Shown here: piece by piece, positions 1 to 10,322 of the stretch
Layout of the letters: each line of letters opens with the position of its first letter
Numbering within the stretch: the first letter of the stretch is position 1
DNA from: Myxococcales bacterium
GTDB lineage: Bacteria > Myxococcota_A > UBA9042
Assembly (NCBI GenBank): GCA_947491025.1
Contig: CANLIC010000020.1
Span: 18,603-82,602, forward strand
DNA length: 64,000 nt
Direction: 5' to 3'
The notes under the pieces: generated by a model
Databases searched by the model: none
Told to the model about the DNA's origin: nothing
What the model saw: the letters and a program-made list of their open reading frames with translations, nothing else
Made by a program: the position numbers and the translations under genes

Positions 1-433
1 CACGGAAGATGGCAGGAAGGTTCGAAAAGATCGGATCATCGCGCGCCGCGCCCTCAAGCGCGAGGTCGAAGGTGCCGACCTCGCTACGCGCCGGATCGCG
101 GACCATGGCCCCGCCGATCGATAGCACCAGGATCTGAAAGCCGAAACAGGACGCAAAGGTGGGCTTCCCCCGCAACACCAGGTCATCGCGGGTAAACGCG
201 ACGAGGTCTGCGATCCAGCGATGGGGATCGAGGACCGAGTAGTCGCCAGATCCGCCGATGAGCACCCCGGCGCAGGCCGCCAGCTCCTCCGCGGTCGGCA
301 AGCGTTCGACCGCGTTCACCGTGAAGAGGTCTTCAGGCTCGAGCTCAAGGCCGCGCAGGAAGCAGAGCCGCTCATGCTCCAGCATGGGATCGCCGGGGTT
401 GCGTGCCTGCAGCAAGAGGAAGGGTCGGCGCAC
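1..433 (-). CDS. Glutamine amidotransferase class I domain protein, partial (3' end outside window)
   Basis: This leftward gene runs off the left edge, so only its first ~144 residues are visible. The product looks like a GMP-synthase-like class I glutamine amidotransferase. A core beta-strand ending in IGGSGDYS is followed by PTFASCFGFQ, whose Cys (about residue 96) sits where the nucleophile of the amidotransferase triad lies. The His and Glu of the triad would be beyond the edge. I chose a GTG start at 433 because it gives a short N-terminus (RRPFLLLQARNPGD) typical of stand-alone family members and leaves room for a divergent promoter before the next gene. Such proteins release ammonia from glutamine or act as gamma-glutamyl hydrolases; the substrate cannot be told here. 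Confidence 0.75.
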   Translation of the reverse strand, partial: MRRPFLLLQARNPGDPMLEHERLCFLRGLELEPEDLFTVNAVERLPTAEELAACAGVLIGGSGDYSVLDPHRWIADLVAFTRDDLVLRGKPTFASCFGFQILVLSIGGAMVRDPARSEVGTFDLALEGAARDDPIFSNLPAIFR

Positions 434-611
434 ACGTGACTCCGCTGCGCGCGACCGCAGATCGATGCTGGGTCCCGCGCGTCTGCGCAGCATGCCGGAG
501 CCGCAGGGCATGGCAATCCGGCTTGCGGTGTTGCAAGCTCCGCCGGCGCTGGTCGACGCCCGACGCGGCGGCAGACGAGGCGGCGGTGCCCCACCTGTTC
601 GAGGTCGATCC

Positions 612-2600
612 ATGAAGCGCAGATGCGGGTCACTTGCCGCGCCGCAGATCCCTAGCGGTTGCGAGACCCCCGAGAACCATGGCGGAACCACCACCGGGCG
701 CCGGGCCGCACCAGGCTCGCAGCGGGCACCACGACCCAACCAGCCGGGCAACGCCGCGGTGGCCGTCGCGCTGGCGTCGCTGCTGGTAATGGCCGGGACC
801 CTGTGGCCGGCTCTGGCACAGGCCAAGGCCCCGGCGGGCGGCGCTACCGGGCTGCCAGCGATCCTGGACAGCCGGGCCCTGCTGCCGGGCATGAAGGGCC
901 ACGGCCTGACGGTCGTGCGCGGCCAGAAGATCGAGCGCTTCGACATCGAGGTCATCGGCGTCCTGCACAACAAGCTGCCGGACCAGGACATGATCCTGAT
1001 TCGTTGCGCCGGCTTGGGCCTCGAGCACTCGGGCGTGGTCGCCGGCATGAGCGGCAGCCCCGTCTACGTCCACGACAAGGAGCGCGGCGATCTCCTCATC
1101 GGCGCCGTCGCCTACGCCTTCCCCTTCAACAAGGATCCCGTGGCCGGCGTGACGCCGATCGCCGACATGCTGCCCGAGCTCGACCGGCCGCTGCGACCTG
1201 TGCCGGAGAACCAGCGCATCTTGCCGGCGCCCGGACGCGGCGCGTTCCGCGCTGACGACAAGGCCGCGATCGCCGGACCGATCCCCGTCGCCGGCGTCGA
1301 CAGCGCCGGGTTGCGCCCCTTGGCCATGCCGATCTCGGTGGCGGGCTTCGACAAAAAGGTGCTCGACCTCTTCGCCCCAGACCTCCAGGGCCTCGGCCTC
1401 GGCCCGGTCGACAACGCCGGCGGCGGCGGAGCGATCGACGCGGCGTCGGAGCCCTTCGCGCCCGGCTCGGCGATCTCGCTGGTGTTGGCCCGCGGCGACG
1501 TCTCGATGGCCGGCGTCGGCACGGTCACCTACGTCCGCGGCGACCGCTTCATCGCCTTTGGCCACCCGTTCCAAGGGGTGGGCCAGGTCCACCTGCCCGT
1601 CGGCAACGCCCACGTCATGTGGATCCTCGCCAGCCAGCTCAACTCCTTCAAGATGGCCGTGCCAACCGCGCCCATCGGCGTCCTCGACATCGATCGCCAG
1701 CCTGCGGTCGCGGGGCGCATCGGGCCGCAGGCGACCTGGGTCCCGATCACGGTTGAGGTGCGGGGCGCGGGCTTTGGCGCCGACGGAAAGCGCGACGACC
1801 GCCACCCGCTCAACCACAAGATCTGGAAGGTAGAGTCGATCGACCAGCCGCGCTTCTTGCCGATGATCGCCGCCATGGTGGTCTCCAACATCTTCGCGGT
1901 ATCGCAGCCGACTGCGGACGCCGCCAGCGTCGGCATGAAGATGGTGCTTGAGCTTGAAGGCCGAGCTCCCATCATCATCGAGGACCGCTTCGTCAGCCTC
2001 GAGGGCACCGCGCAGGTCGGCGAGGTCCGCGCCCTGACCATGGGTCTACTCAAGGCTGTGACATGGAACGGCTTTGAGCGCTTGCGGCCCAAAGCGCTGC
2101 GGATCGAGCTCGACGTCCGCGAGTCGCGCGACATCGCGTTTCTTGAGTGGGCACGCCTGCCTTCGACGACGCTGGTCGCTGGCCAGCGCGCGACGCTGAA
2201 AGTCGGTCTCATGCGGCCCAACGTCGGTCCCGAAGTAATCGACGTGCCGCTGCCGGCGCTGCCGCGCGATCTCGAGGGCGAGCGGGTCGAGGTCTGGGTC
2301 GGCCCCGCCGCCGACAAGCCCGAAGAGCGGCCAGAGCCGGCCAACATCGACGACATCTTGGCCTCGGTGCGCGCCTACCAACCGCACAACCGATTGGCCG
2401 TCGTGCTGACGGTGCCCGGTCGCAGCTTGTCACTGCGCGGCCAGCGGCTGACCGACTTGCCGATGGGCACCATGGCCATGCTCGATGGCCATAGCCGCCG
2501 ACTCTCGAAAGAGGCGCAGACCATTCGCACGACCGTCGACCTGCCCTGGACCATCAACGGCCAAGGGACGATCTCATTTCAGGTTCGCGCCGCCCACTAA
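612..2600 (+). CDS. Secreted SpoIVB-type (S55 family) serine peptidase domain protein
   Basis: The protein has 662 residues. A basic N-terminus and a hydrophobic stretch at about 48-70 end in ALAQA, a probable signal peptidase I site. The S55 domain follows: a strand with MKGHGLTV (likely catalytic His), then GMSGSPVY at about 145-151, where Ser147 matches the nucleophile position by analogy with GDSGGP, then a LIGAVAYAFPFNKDP segment and VTPIADML as in SpoIVB relatives. In Bacillus this family cuts SpoIVFA to activate pro-sigma-K, but nothing here suggests sporulation, so the target is unknown. The long C-terminal part (about 200-660) is not recognised. The ATG at 612 follows GAGGT at suitable spacing. 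The next gene starts 51 bases downstream, so the two are probably co-transcribed. Confidence 0.8.
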   Translation: MKRRCGSLAAPQIPSGCETPENHGGTTTGRRAAPGSQRAPRPNQPGNAAVAVALASLLVMAGTLWPALAQAKAPAGGATGLPAILDSRALLPGMKGHGLTVVRGQKIERFDIEVIGVLHNKLPDQDMILIRCAGLGLEHSGVVAGMSGSPVYVHDKERGDLLIGAVAYAFPFNKDPVAGVTPIADMLPELDRPLRPVPENQRILPAPGRGAFRADDKAAIAGPIPVAGVDSAGLRPLAMPISVAGFDKKVLDLFAPDLQGLGLGPVDNAGGGGAIDAASEPFAPGSAISLVLARGDVSMAGVGTVTYVRGDRFIAFGHPFQGVGQVHLPVGNAHVMWILASQLNSFKMAVPTAPIGVLDIDRQPAVAGRIGPQATWVPITVEVRGAGFGADGKRDDRHPLNHKIWKVESIDQPRFLPMIAAMVVSNIFAVSQPTADAASVGMKMVLELEGRAPIIIEDRFVSLEGTAQVGEVRALTMGLLKAVTWNGFERLRPKALRIELDVRESRDIAFLEWARLPSTTLVAGQRATLKVGLMRPNVGPEVIDVPLPALPRDLEGERVEVWVGPAADKPEERPEPANIDDILASVRAYQPHNRLAVVLTVPGRSLSLRGQRLTDLPMGTMAMLDGHSRRLSKEAQTIRTTVDLPWTINGQGTISFQVRAAH

Positions 2601-2651
2601 AGGGCCCACCCCGATACCCCTGGCGCTTGTGCGCCACCTGGAGCCCCCCGC

Positions 2652-4676
2652 ATGGCCACCCGAATGCCCGCGCAGGCACGCCTTTTCATGACGACCCTGG
2701 CCTTGTCGGCGCTCGTCGCCCCAGCCGCCCTTGCCACGCAACCCGCGTCCTGGTCGTTTGTCGACGGCAAGGACTTCGAAAAGGGCGACCTCGACGGGCT
2801 CACCGCCCATCCGACCGAGGGGCTCGCGACCGCCCCTGGCCTGCAGCGCTTGGCGGTCGAGGCGGAGCTGATCCACTGCTGGGTGCGCGACGGCGGCAAG
2901 CTGTGGCTCGGCACCGGCCTTGAGGCCAAGCTGTTCGTGGTGGACGCCGGCAAGGTCAAGGAATTCGCCAAGCTTCCCGGCGCCGTGGTCGGCGCGCTGG
3001 CTCCGGACGGCAAGGGCGGCGTCTACGCCAGCGTCCTCGGCAGCGAGCAGCTGCTGCGGGTCGACAGCGCCGGCAAGGTCGAGACAGTGGTCGCCCTTCC
3101 CGAGGTCAAGCACATCTGGGCGCTGCTGCCACGCGGCAACACCCTGCTGGCAGCGACGGGCCCGGGCGGCAAGGTCTTTCAGGTCGACCCCTCCGCCAAG
3201 TCCGCGAAGCTCTTTGCCAACACCGACACCGAGCACGCGCTGACCCTGCTGGCCGACGGCAACTCGGTTCTGGTGGGTACCGCCGGCTCGCCGATGGTGC
3301 TGCGGCTCGACAGCGCGGGAAAGGCGACAGCGATCGCGTCCTTCCCTGGTGCCGAGGTGCGCAGCTTGGCCCGTCATGGCGACAGGATCTACGCCGCCGT
3401 CAATGGCAGCGCCGAGGTTGCCAAGCTGGCGACCCTCAAGCCGACGCCCAACCGACCGGGCAGCGAGGGCGGCGAAGAGGGCGGCAAGGCGAGCAAGAAG
3501 GGCGGTGGCGGTGGCGGTGGCGGTGGCGGTGCCGAGGGCGGGGCGGGCGCGATCTGGGCGCGCCACGACGACGGCCAGCTCTATCAGGTCTTCGGTGCGC
3601 CGGCCGGCGTCATCGGCCAAATCGCGGTCTTCGACGCGGGCGCTGGACCGCAGATCGCGGTCGGTGGCGGCCGCAAAGGGCGGGTCTCGCTCGGCGACGG
3701 CCGCGGCTCCGTGGAGACGCTTTTCGACCTCGACGAGGGCGCTGTTCTGGGCATCGAGGCCGGACCCAAGGGCATCACCACCCTGCTGACCGGCAAGTCG
3801 GCCGCGGTCTACACGGTGAGTGGCGCGGCCAGCCGAAGCGCGTTCACCTCAGAGGTCTTGGCGGAGAGCGGCGTAGCGCGCTGGGGTCGCGTCGAGGCCA
3901 CCGGCAGCGGCAACCTGACCATCGAGTCGCGCTCAGGCTACTCCAACCCCGTCAACGACACCTGGAGCCCGTGGCAGCCGCTCGCCGGTGAGCGCGTCCA
4001 GAGCCCGCCTGCGACGATGCTACAGGTGCGCGTCACCCTGAGCGGCCCCGGCGCCCGCCTGCGCGAGCTCCGCGTCCACCGCCGCTTGCTCAACCGGGCG
4101 CCCGTCCTCGAGAAGGTCGAGGTCAAGCCCGCAGAGGACGCCAAGGGCAGCCTCCGAGCCACCTGGGCTGCGCGCGACCCGGACGGCGACAAGCTCGCCT
4201 ACGTCGCCACCTACCGAAAGCGTGGCAGCAGCCAATGGCTGATGCTGCACGATCGCACGATCGACAAGAACCAATTGACCTTGAGCCCGAACGACATGCC
4301 CGACGGCTGGTACGAGCTGCAGGTCGAGGTGTCCGACAGCCCGCAAAACGCGCGGAGCGAGGCCCGCGGCACTTCGCTGATCTCGGGGCCATTCTTGGTC
4401 GATCAAGGCCGGCCCGATGTGGTCGCCGCGCTTGAGGGCACCCGCCTCTCCGGCATCGCCACCGACGCCACCTCTGCCATCGTCAAAGTCGAAGTCAGCT
4501 TTGACGGCGAGCCGGCCCAGCTCTGCGCCGCCGGCGACGGCATCTTCGACGGCATGCGCGAGGCCTTCGAGATCGCGCTTCCGCCGGGCCTCAAGCCGGG
4601 CCGGCACACGGCGCTGGTGATGGCCACCGACGCCGCTGGCGTCATCGGCGTCGTCAGCGTCGCCTTCAGCAACTAG
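2652..4676 (+). CDS. Secreted beta-propeller protein with C-terminal fibronectin-like region
   Basis: The protein has 674 residues and an N-terminal signal peptide ending in APAALA. Residues ~60-260 contain ~40-residue repeats of the pattern GG-x-LWLGTG / VYASVLGSEQLLRVD / TLLAATGPGGKVFQVD, as expected for propeller blades. A run of eleven glycines (near 285) interrupts the propeller before further blades. A segment with TWSPWQPL (near 440) is typical of bacterial propeller proteins with a discoidin-like strand. Residues ~480-570 (APVLEKVEV to ELQVEVSDSP) look like a fibronectin type III or Ig fold. No catalytic motif is visible. It lies directly after the S55 peptidase gene and has a GGAG ribosome site 7 bases before the ATG, so it may be a partner or regulator of that peptidase; this is inference. 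Confidence 0.65.
   Translation: MATRMPAQARLFMTTLALSALVAPAALATQPASWSFVDGKDFEKGDLDGLTAHPTEGLATAPGLQRLAVEAELIHCWVRDGGKLWLGTGLEAKLFVVDAGKVKEFAKLPGAVVGALAPDGKGGVYASVLGSEQLLRVDSAGKVETVVALPEVKHIWALLPRGNTLLAATGPGGKVFQVDPSAKSAKLFANTDTEHALTLLADGNSVLVGTAGSPMVLRLDSAGKATAIASFPGAEVRSLARHGDRIYAAVNGSAEVAKLATLKPTPNRPGSEGGEEGGKASKKGGGGGGGGGGAEGGAGAIWARHDDGQLYQVFGAPAGVIGQIAVFDAGAGPQIAVGGGRKGRVSLGDGRGSVETLFDLDEGAVLGIEAGPKGITTLLTGKSAAVYTVSGAASRSAFTSEVLAESGVARWGRVEATGSGNLTIESRSGYSNPVNDTWSPWQPLAGERVQSPPATMLQVRVTLSGPGARLRELRVHRRLLNRAPVLEKVEVKPAEDAKGSLRATWAARDPDGDKLAYVATYRKRGSSQWLMLHDRTIDKNQLTLSPNDMPDGWYELQVEVSDSPQNARSEARGTSLISGPFLVDQGRPDVVAALEGTRLSGIATDATSAIVKVEVSFDGEPAQLCAAGDGIFDGMREAFEIALPPGLKPGRHTALVMATDAAGVIGVVSVAFSN
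3501..3533 (+). repeat. Short GGTGGC tandem repeat encoding a poly-Gly linker
   Basis: About five copies of the hexamer GGTGGC lie in frame inside the beta-propeller gene and encode an uninterrupted glycine run after a Lys-rich stretch. It is probably a flexible linker and a place where copy number can change in multiples of two residues without a frameshift. Confidence 0.8.
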
Positions 4677-4880
4677 CGACGCACATCGACCACGCGGTCT
4701 TGGGACGGCGCCAGTCGCTTCAAACCCGGACGCACAGGCCCGTCGCAGCCACCTCGGCGTGGCTACGCCGCCGCCGGGCAGCAACGGCGCACGCGGCCCT
4801 CGGCTTGCCACCCGCAACCCCCCGGTGCACCCTGCCCGGCCGTGGGCGCGGGCCATGCGCAACCACCGATGGAGGCCGAG

Positions 4881-6569
<1,689 letters not shown>

Positions 6570-6605
6570 CGGGGAACTGCCTGGGCGATTCGCGCTGACT
6601 CAGCC

Positions 6606-6626
6606 GACGCCGCCGGCTCCGGCGTC
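6606..6626. terminator. Possible bidirectional hairpin between convergent genes
   Basis: Inverted repeat GACGCCG / CGGCGTC with a 7-base loop lies in the 74-base gap between the convergent ettA and PHP lipoprotein genes. There is no U-tract on either side, so it is at best a weak or factor-assisted terminator. Confidence 0.3.
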
Positions 6627-6643
6627 TGCTTGGCCGAGGCGCG

Positions 6644-8182
6644 TCAGGGTACGACGTAGAAGGCGTTGGCCAGCACCCAGGGAAATTCCTGGTCGGCGAG
6701 GGCGACCTTGCTGCCGAGCAGCTTCCGCAGGTGCCGCGGCACGATGCGCACCTCGACGCGGTAGGCGCCTGGCTCCTTGAGCGGCAGGCTGATCCGACCG
6801 TCGCCCGATGCCACCTCGGTCCAGCCCTCGGGGTCTGCGCGCAGCACGACGCTGCGGACGAGCGGGGCCTCGGCACCGGGCGGCAGCATCGCCACGTGCG
6901 GCGTGTCCGCAAGGAGCGTCGGTTGGCTCGCAGCGCTGACCTCGCCACCGATCTCGACGACGGCCGCGTTGGCGCCTTTGCCGGACTCGACACGCGCGTC
7001 AAAGCCCTCGGCGTGGCCGAAGACCTCAAAGACGCCGAAGAGCCGGCGGGCGTCGAGGGCGACCTCCAGGTGGCGGTCGTCGTAGCTGCCGTCGGGCTCA
7101 GGCCCGATGAGCAGGTGATTGCTGAACCAGATCATCATCCGGCGGTACGAATCGACGCGCTCCTTGTCGCTCAGCAGCAGCGTGAAGGTGTTGCGGTGGC
7201 AGTCGGTTCCCATCGTCGTCACGCGCCGCACGCCGGAGCGCGCCACCTGGGCCCAGGTCTTGTCGTAGCGGGGATCGAGGGTCAGCAGGGCGAGCAGGAT
7301 GAGGTCCGGCTCCAGCGTCTCGCTGGGCTCGATGAGCACGGGAATGAGCAGCGCCGCTTCCTTCATCTTGGCCATCATGTTGGCGTGCAGGTTGTACATC
7401 TCAAAGCCAGACCAGCCGGGTTCGGTCAGCTGCACCGCCGTCCAGTCCTCGGTGTGCTGGGCCAAGATGCGGGCGCCTTGGGCCACCAGGAGGTCGCGGG
7501 CGGCCTGGTCGTCGCCGCCATAGGCCTTCTTGCGAAGCTCAGGGTCTTGGATGTGACCGTCGAGGCCGACCGGCATCATGCCGCCCTCGGTGCCGGGCAG
7601 CAGCAGCACGCTGCGGCCATCTCCGCAGGCCATGCGGTTGCCGAACGTCACGCTGCCGCGCTGGAGCAGGGTGTCGCCACGGCTCTTGTCGTAGAGCAGC
7701 ACGTCGGGAAAGGGGTGGTCGCGGAAGTGCGTCGGGTGATCGGTCAGAAACACGTAGTCATGGCCGACCGCGCAGAGGTCGCGGCGAAAGTCCTCGACGC
7801 ACGGCGAGTTGATGACGCCCTTCTCGTCGAACGGCTTGTCGTCGCAGGCATCATGCGAGTAGGCCGTATGGGCGTGGACGAGGCCACGCACCTCGCGCAG
7901 CCCACGTCGCCGCACCGCCGAATCGAGGAGCGGCACGCGCTTGGGCCGCCAGCCCTCTGCCGCCCACGCTGGCTGGACGTAAGGCGAGGGCAGCGCGCTG
8001 GTGTAGCCGGGTAGCGGCGCGCCGGCGCCAGCATCGGCATCCGGGTCGGCCTTTCCGGCATCGCCAGCCTTGTCCGCAGGCTCCGGGCCGCCACAGCCGG
8101 CGAAGGCGAGCGCCGCCAGCAGGCCGATCGCCAGCGCTTGGAGCGCAGGAGGCCGGGGCGCAGTGTTTCGTCGCTCGATCAT
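6644..8182 (-). CDS. PHP-domain lipoprotein (putative metal-dependent phosphoesterase)
   Basis: The protein has 512 residues. The N-terminus is a lipoprotein signal with lipobox LAFAGC, followed by an Asp/Ala/Gly-rich spacer. The body has the histidine and aspartate pattern of PHP-fold phosphoesterases: LVHAHTAYSHDAC, then YVFLTDHPTHF, later ILAQHTEDW, and finally TMGTDCHRN. These would bind two or three metal ions. PHP domains usually hydrolyse phosphoester bonds in the cytoplasm; here the lipid anchor puts the enzyme in the envelope. The C-terminal ~110 residues (after EVALDARRLFGVFEVFG) resemble a beta-sandwich extension. The ATG at 8182 gives the lipoprotein signal directly. The substrate is not known. 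Confidence 0.75.
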   Translation of the reverse strand: MIERRNTAPRPPALQALAIGLLAALAFAGCGGPEPADKAGDAGKADPDADAGAGAPLPGYTSALPSPYVQPAWAAEGWRPKRVPLLDSAVRRRGLREVRGLVHAHTAYSHDACDDKPFDEKGVINSPCVEDFRRDLCAVGHDYVFLTDHPTHFRDHPFPDVLLYDKSRGDTLLQRGSVTFGNRMACGDGRSVLLLPGTEGGMMPVGLDGHIQDPELRKKAYGGDDQAARDLLVAQGARILAQHTEDWTAVQLTEPGWSGFEMYNLHANMMAKMKEAALLIPVLIEPSETLEPDLILLALLTLDPRYDKTWAQVARSGVRRVTTMGTDCHRNTFTLLLSDKERVDSYRRMMIWFSNHLLIGPEPDGSYDDRHLEVALDARRLFGVFEVFGHAEGFDARVESGKGANAAVVEIGGEVSAASQPTLLADTPHVAMLPPGAEAPLVRSVVLRADPEGWTEVASGDGRISLPLKEPGAYRVEVRIVPRHLRKLLGSKVALADQEFPWVLANAFYVVP

Positions 8183-8356
8183 GGCACAGCCTCCACGGTG
8201 GCGGGCAGCGGGAACGCGGCGGCCTGTGCACGCCTGCGCGACCCGCGGGGCCTCCGGCGCTTGCAAGGCTAGCACGGCCTTGCAGGCGGTGCAGCGCCGA
8301 TGCAGTCTGCGCGGCCGCGTGGCCGCCAAGTCCCGCGCGCAACGCCGAGGCCGAAA

Positions 8357-9247
8357 ATGACCCCCGACAAGCCCGAATTGCCCGACCTCGACGCCGCGCT
8401 GCCGCCGCTGCTGCGCAAGAAGTCGCTGCCGATGCTGCTCGGCGTCCTGGCGCTGATCTGGGTCTCGGCAGCGATGATCGGGCACTGGTCGGCCCTGGTG
8501 CTCGCCGGCCTGCTCACCGTCGGCGGCGCGTTCGGGCTCTGGTGGCTCTGGCGCAAGCTCGACAGCCAGCGCGAGCTGATGGCGCTGCTGCAGCAGGCGC
8601 AGGGCTCGCCGGACCAGCGGCAGGCCGTGCTCGAGCAGCTGGCGCTTCGTAGCGGCAAGGGTGACGACGCCGTCCTCGGCCAGCTCGCACGGGCCCAGAT
8701 TTTGGCGCAGAGCGATCCCGACGCCGCCATCGAGGCGCTCTCCTCGGTCGATGTCAGCAAGATCCCTGGTGAAGCGGCAGATCAGGTGCGGATGCTGCAC
8801 TGCCAGCTCTTGCTCTTTCGCAACCGGACCAAGGAGGCGCGGGTCCTGGCCGACGTCATCGCCATCCCGGTGACCGCCGAGCCGGCGCAGCGGACCATGG
8901 CAGCGGCGGTCATCGCCGAGGCTTGGGCGCGCACGGGCAAAGCCAAAGAGGCCGATGAGCTCCTGGCCACCTACTCCGTCGATGAGCCGACGCTCGGCGA
9001 CGCCCGCACCTTGTTGCGCTTTGCCCGCATCTTCGCGTTCTTCGGCGCCGGCAAGCCCGACCGCGCGCGCAAGGACATGAAGGCGCTCTTCGAGGTCGAT
9101 CCGCAGCTGCTGGCGCGCTTTCTTCAGCCCGGTCCGGGCATCCACCTCGACCTGCGCAAGCTGGCCGGTGAGGTGATGCGCGCGCACCCGACGATGCGCG
9201 GCGTCGGCCAACCCGTGCAACGGTTCTCGCAGAAGCGCATGCGCTAA
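8357..9247 (+). CDS. Membrane protein with TPR-like helical repeats
   Basis: The protein has 296 residues. After a short Pro-rich cytoplasmic N-terminus, two hydrophobic helices (about 24-44 and 48-66, separated by GHWS) anchor it in the membrane. The rest is soluble and alpha-helical, with TPR-like helix pairs such as AVLGQLARAQILAQSDPDAAIEAL and AAAVIAEAWARTGKAKEADELL. No enzyme motif is visible, so it is probably a scaffold or assembly protein. The ATG at 8357 follows GAGG by 6 bases; an upstream in-frame ATG at 8300 would add an Arg-rich, non-conserved-looking tail. It is divergent from the PHP lipoprotein gene, and the next gene is convergent. Confidence 0.6.
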   Translation: MTPDKPELPDLDAALPPLLRKKSLPMLLGVLALIWVSAAMIGHWSALVLAGLLTVGGAFGLWWLWRKLDSQRELMALLQQAQGSPDQRQAVLEQLALRSGKGDDAVLGQLARAQILAQSDPDAAIEALSSVDVSKIPGEAADQVRMLHCQLLLFRNRTKEARVLADVIAIPVTAEPAQRTMAAAVIAEAWARTGKAKEADELLATYSVDEPTLGDARTLLRFARIFAFFGAGKPDRARKDMKALFEVDPQLLARFLQPGPGIHLDLRKLAGEVMRAHPTMRGVGQPVQRFSQKRMR

Positions 9248-9288
9248 GGGCGAGCGACCCGACCGCGGCCCCGCAGAGCCACGGCGCC

Positions 9289-10122
9289 TCAATCCTCGAC
9301 GCGCACCGAAGCCTCGCCGAGCCCCTCCACCATCACCCGCACATGGCGCACACCGGCGAGCGGTACCGCTGCGACGGGCGCGCCGGCCAGCACGAGGTCC
9401 CCAGCGCGCAGGCGTTGGCCCTCGGCACCGAGGCTGCGCACCAGCGAGACCAGCGCGTGGGCCGGCCCGTCCAAGATGGCGGCGGTCGAGGCGAAGTCCA
9501 CCTGTACGCCATCGACCTCGAAGATGACGCCGAGGTTGCCGAGCTCTAGGCCGCGGGCGCGCAGGCCGCTCGGGCTCTCGCCCGGTCCGCCGACGACAAA
9601 ACCGGCGGCGGAGGTGTTGTCGGCGATGACGTCGGGGAGCGTGAAGCGGAAGTCGCGGTAGCGCGAGTCGATGATCTCGAGGCCCGGCAGCACCATCCCG
9701 ACCGCGGCGAGGATCTCCGCGCCGCCGGCGTTCGGGTCGATGTCGCGCGCCAACAGAAACGCGATCTCGGGCTCGATGCGCGGGTGACAGTAGGCGCTGC
9801 GCTGCACCGTGCCATGATCGTCGACGCGCATGTCCTGGCAGAGCCGGCCGACGATCGGGGCGAAGACGCCGACCTGGGCCATCTTGGCGCGGCTGGTCAG
9901 GCCGAGCTTCCAACCGGCGTGGGTCGCGGCGCCGCCATTGCGCAACGCGATGCCGGCGGCGGCGATGGCTACGGCGTCAGCCACTTGCAGCTCAGGGTGG
10001 TCGGCCGTGAGCTGGCGGATCGGCTGGCGCTGCAGTCGGGCTTGCTCCAGCGCCAACGCGCAATGCGCGTGGACGTCGGCGGCGAGGCTGGATCCGTCGC
10101 GATTTGGCTGGGCGCTGCCCAT
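9289..10122 (-). CDS. dmpH: 4-oxalocrotonate decarboxylase (DmpH/XylI/AmnE type)
   Basis: The protein has 277 residues (family ~260). It has the fumarylacetoacetase-like fold of meta-cleavage pathway decarboxylases and hydratases: KLGLTSRAKMAQVGV, HPRIEPEIAFLLARDI (metal-binding Glu pair), LPGLEIIDSRYRDFRFTLPDVIADNTS. The form SRYRDFRF and the RAKM motif match decarboxylases rather than the paralogous hydratase, which has SRVADWKI (see 52245-53090). The reaction is 4-oxalocrotonate to 2-hydroxypenta-2,4-dienoate plus CO2. The start at 10122 is preceded by GGAG at good spacing and gives the expected N-terminus; an in-frame ATG at 10227 would add ~35 residues. It is about 40 kb from the rest of the lower pathway. 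Upstream lies a divergent 200-base promoter region. Confidence 0.88.
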   Translation of the reverse strand: MGSAQPNRDGSSLAADVHAHCALALEQARLQRQPIRQLTADHPELQVADAVAIAAAGIALRNGGAATHAGWKLGLTSRAKMAQVGVFAPIVGRLCQDMRVDDHGTVQRSAYCHPRIEPEIAFLLARDIDPNAGGAEILAAVGMVLPGLEIIDSRYRDFRFTLPDVIADNTSAAGFVVGGPGESPSGLRARGLELGNLGVIFEVDGVQVDFASTAAILDGPAHALVSLVRSLGAEGQRLRAGDLVLAGAPVAAVPLAGVRHVRVMVEGLGEASVRVED

Positions 10123-10257
10123 GTCGAGCTCCAGAGGCGCCGGCAGTGCGGCGGGGGTGGCGAGGCAGGCGCGGCGGGAAGCGACCCTTTCGGTCTCGTC
10201 AGCCGCAATCCCGACCGGCGGGAGCATGATCACCAATCGCCGAGGCCGCAAGACGGT

Positions 10258-10286
10258 TTGCGCGCCTCTGTGCCGGTTGCTACGAT
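10258..10286 (+). promoter_or_regulatory. Candidate sigma-70 promoter for the P-domain/fibrinogen-like gene
   Basis: TTGCGC (10258-10263) and TACGAT (10281-10286) are separated by exactly 17 bases. The -10 box is about 36 bases before the ATG at 10323. A strong AGGAGGG ribosome site lies at 10312-10318. The elements are seen; promoter activity is inferred. Confidence 0.45.
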
Positions 10287-10322
10287 TCGGTTCGGGCGGC
10301 CTCGCCGCGGCAGGAGGGATGC

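Noticed and set aside
521..538. GCTTGC/GCAAGC inverted repeat in the gap before the S55 gene
   Set aside because: Arms of only 6 bases and no clear promoter around it; not enough to call an operator.
8183..9913. Upstream extension of the PHP lipoprotein frame
   Set aside because: The open frame runs on through two other genes, but the lipoprotein signal begins at 8182 and the DNA upstream codes on other frames.
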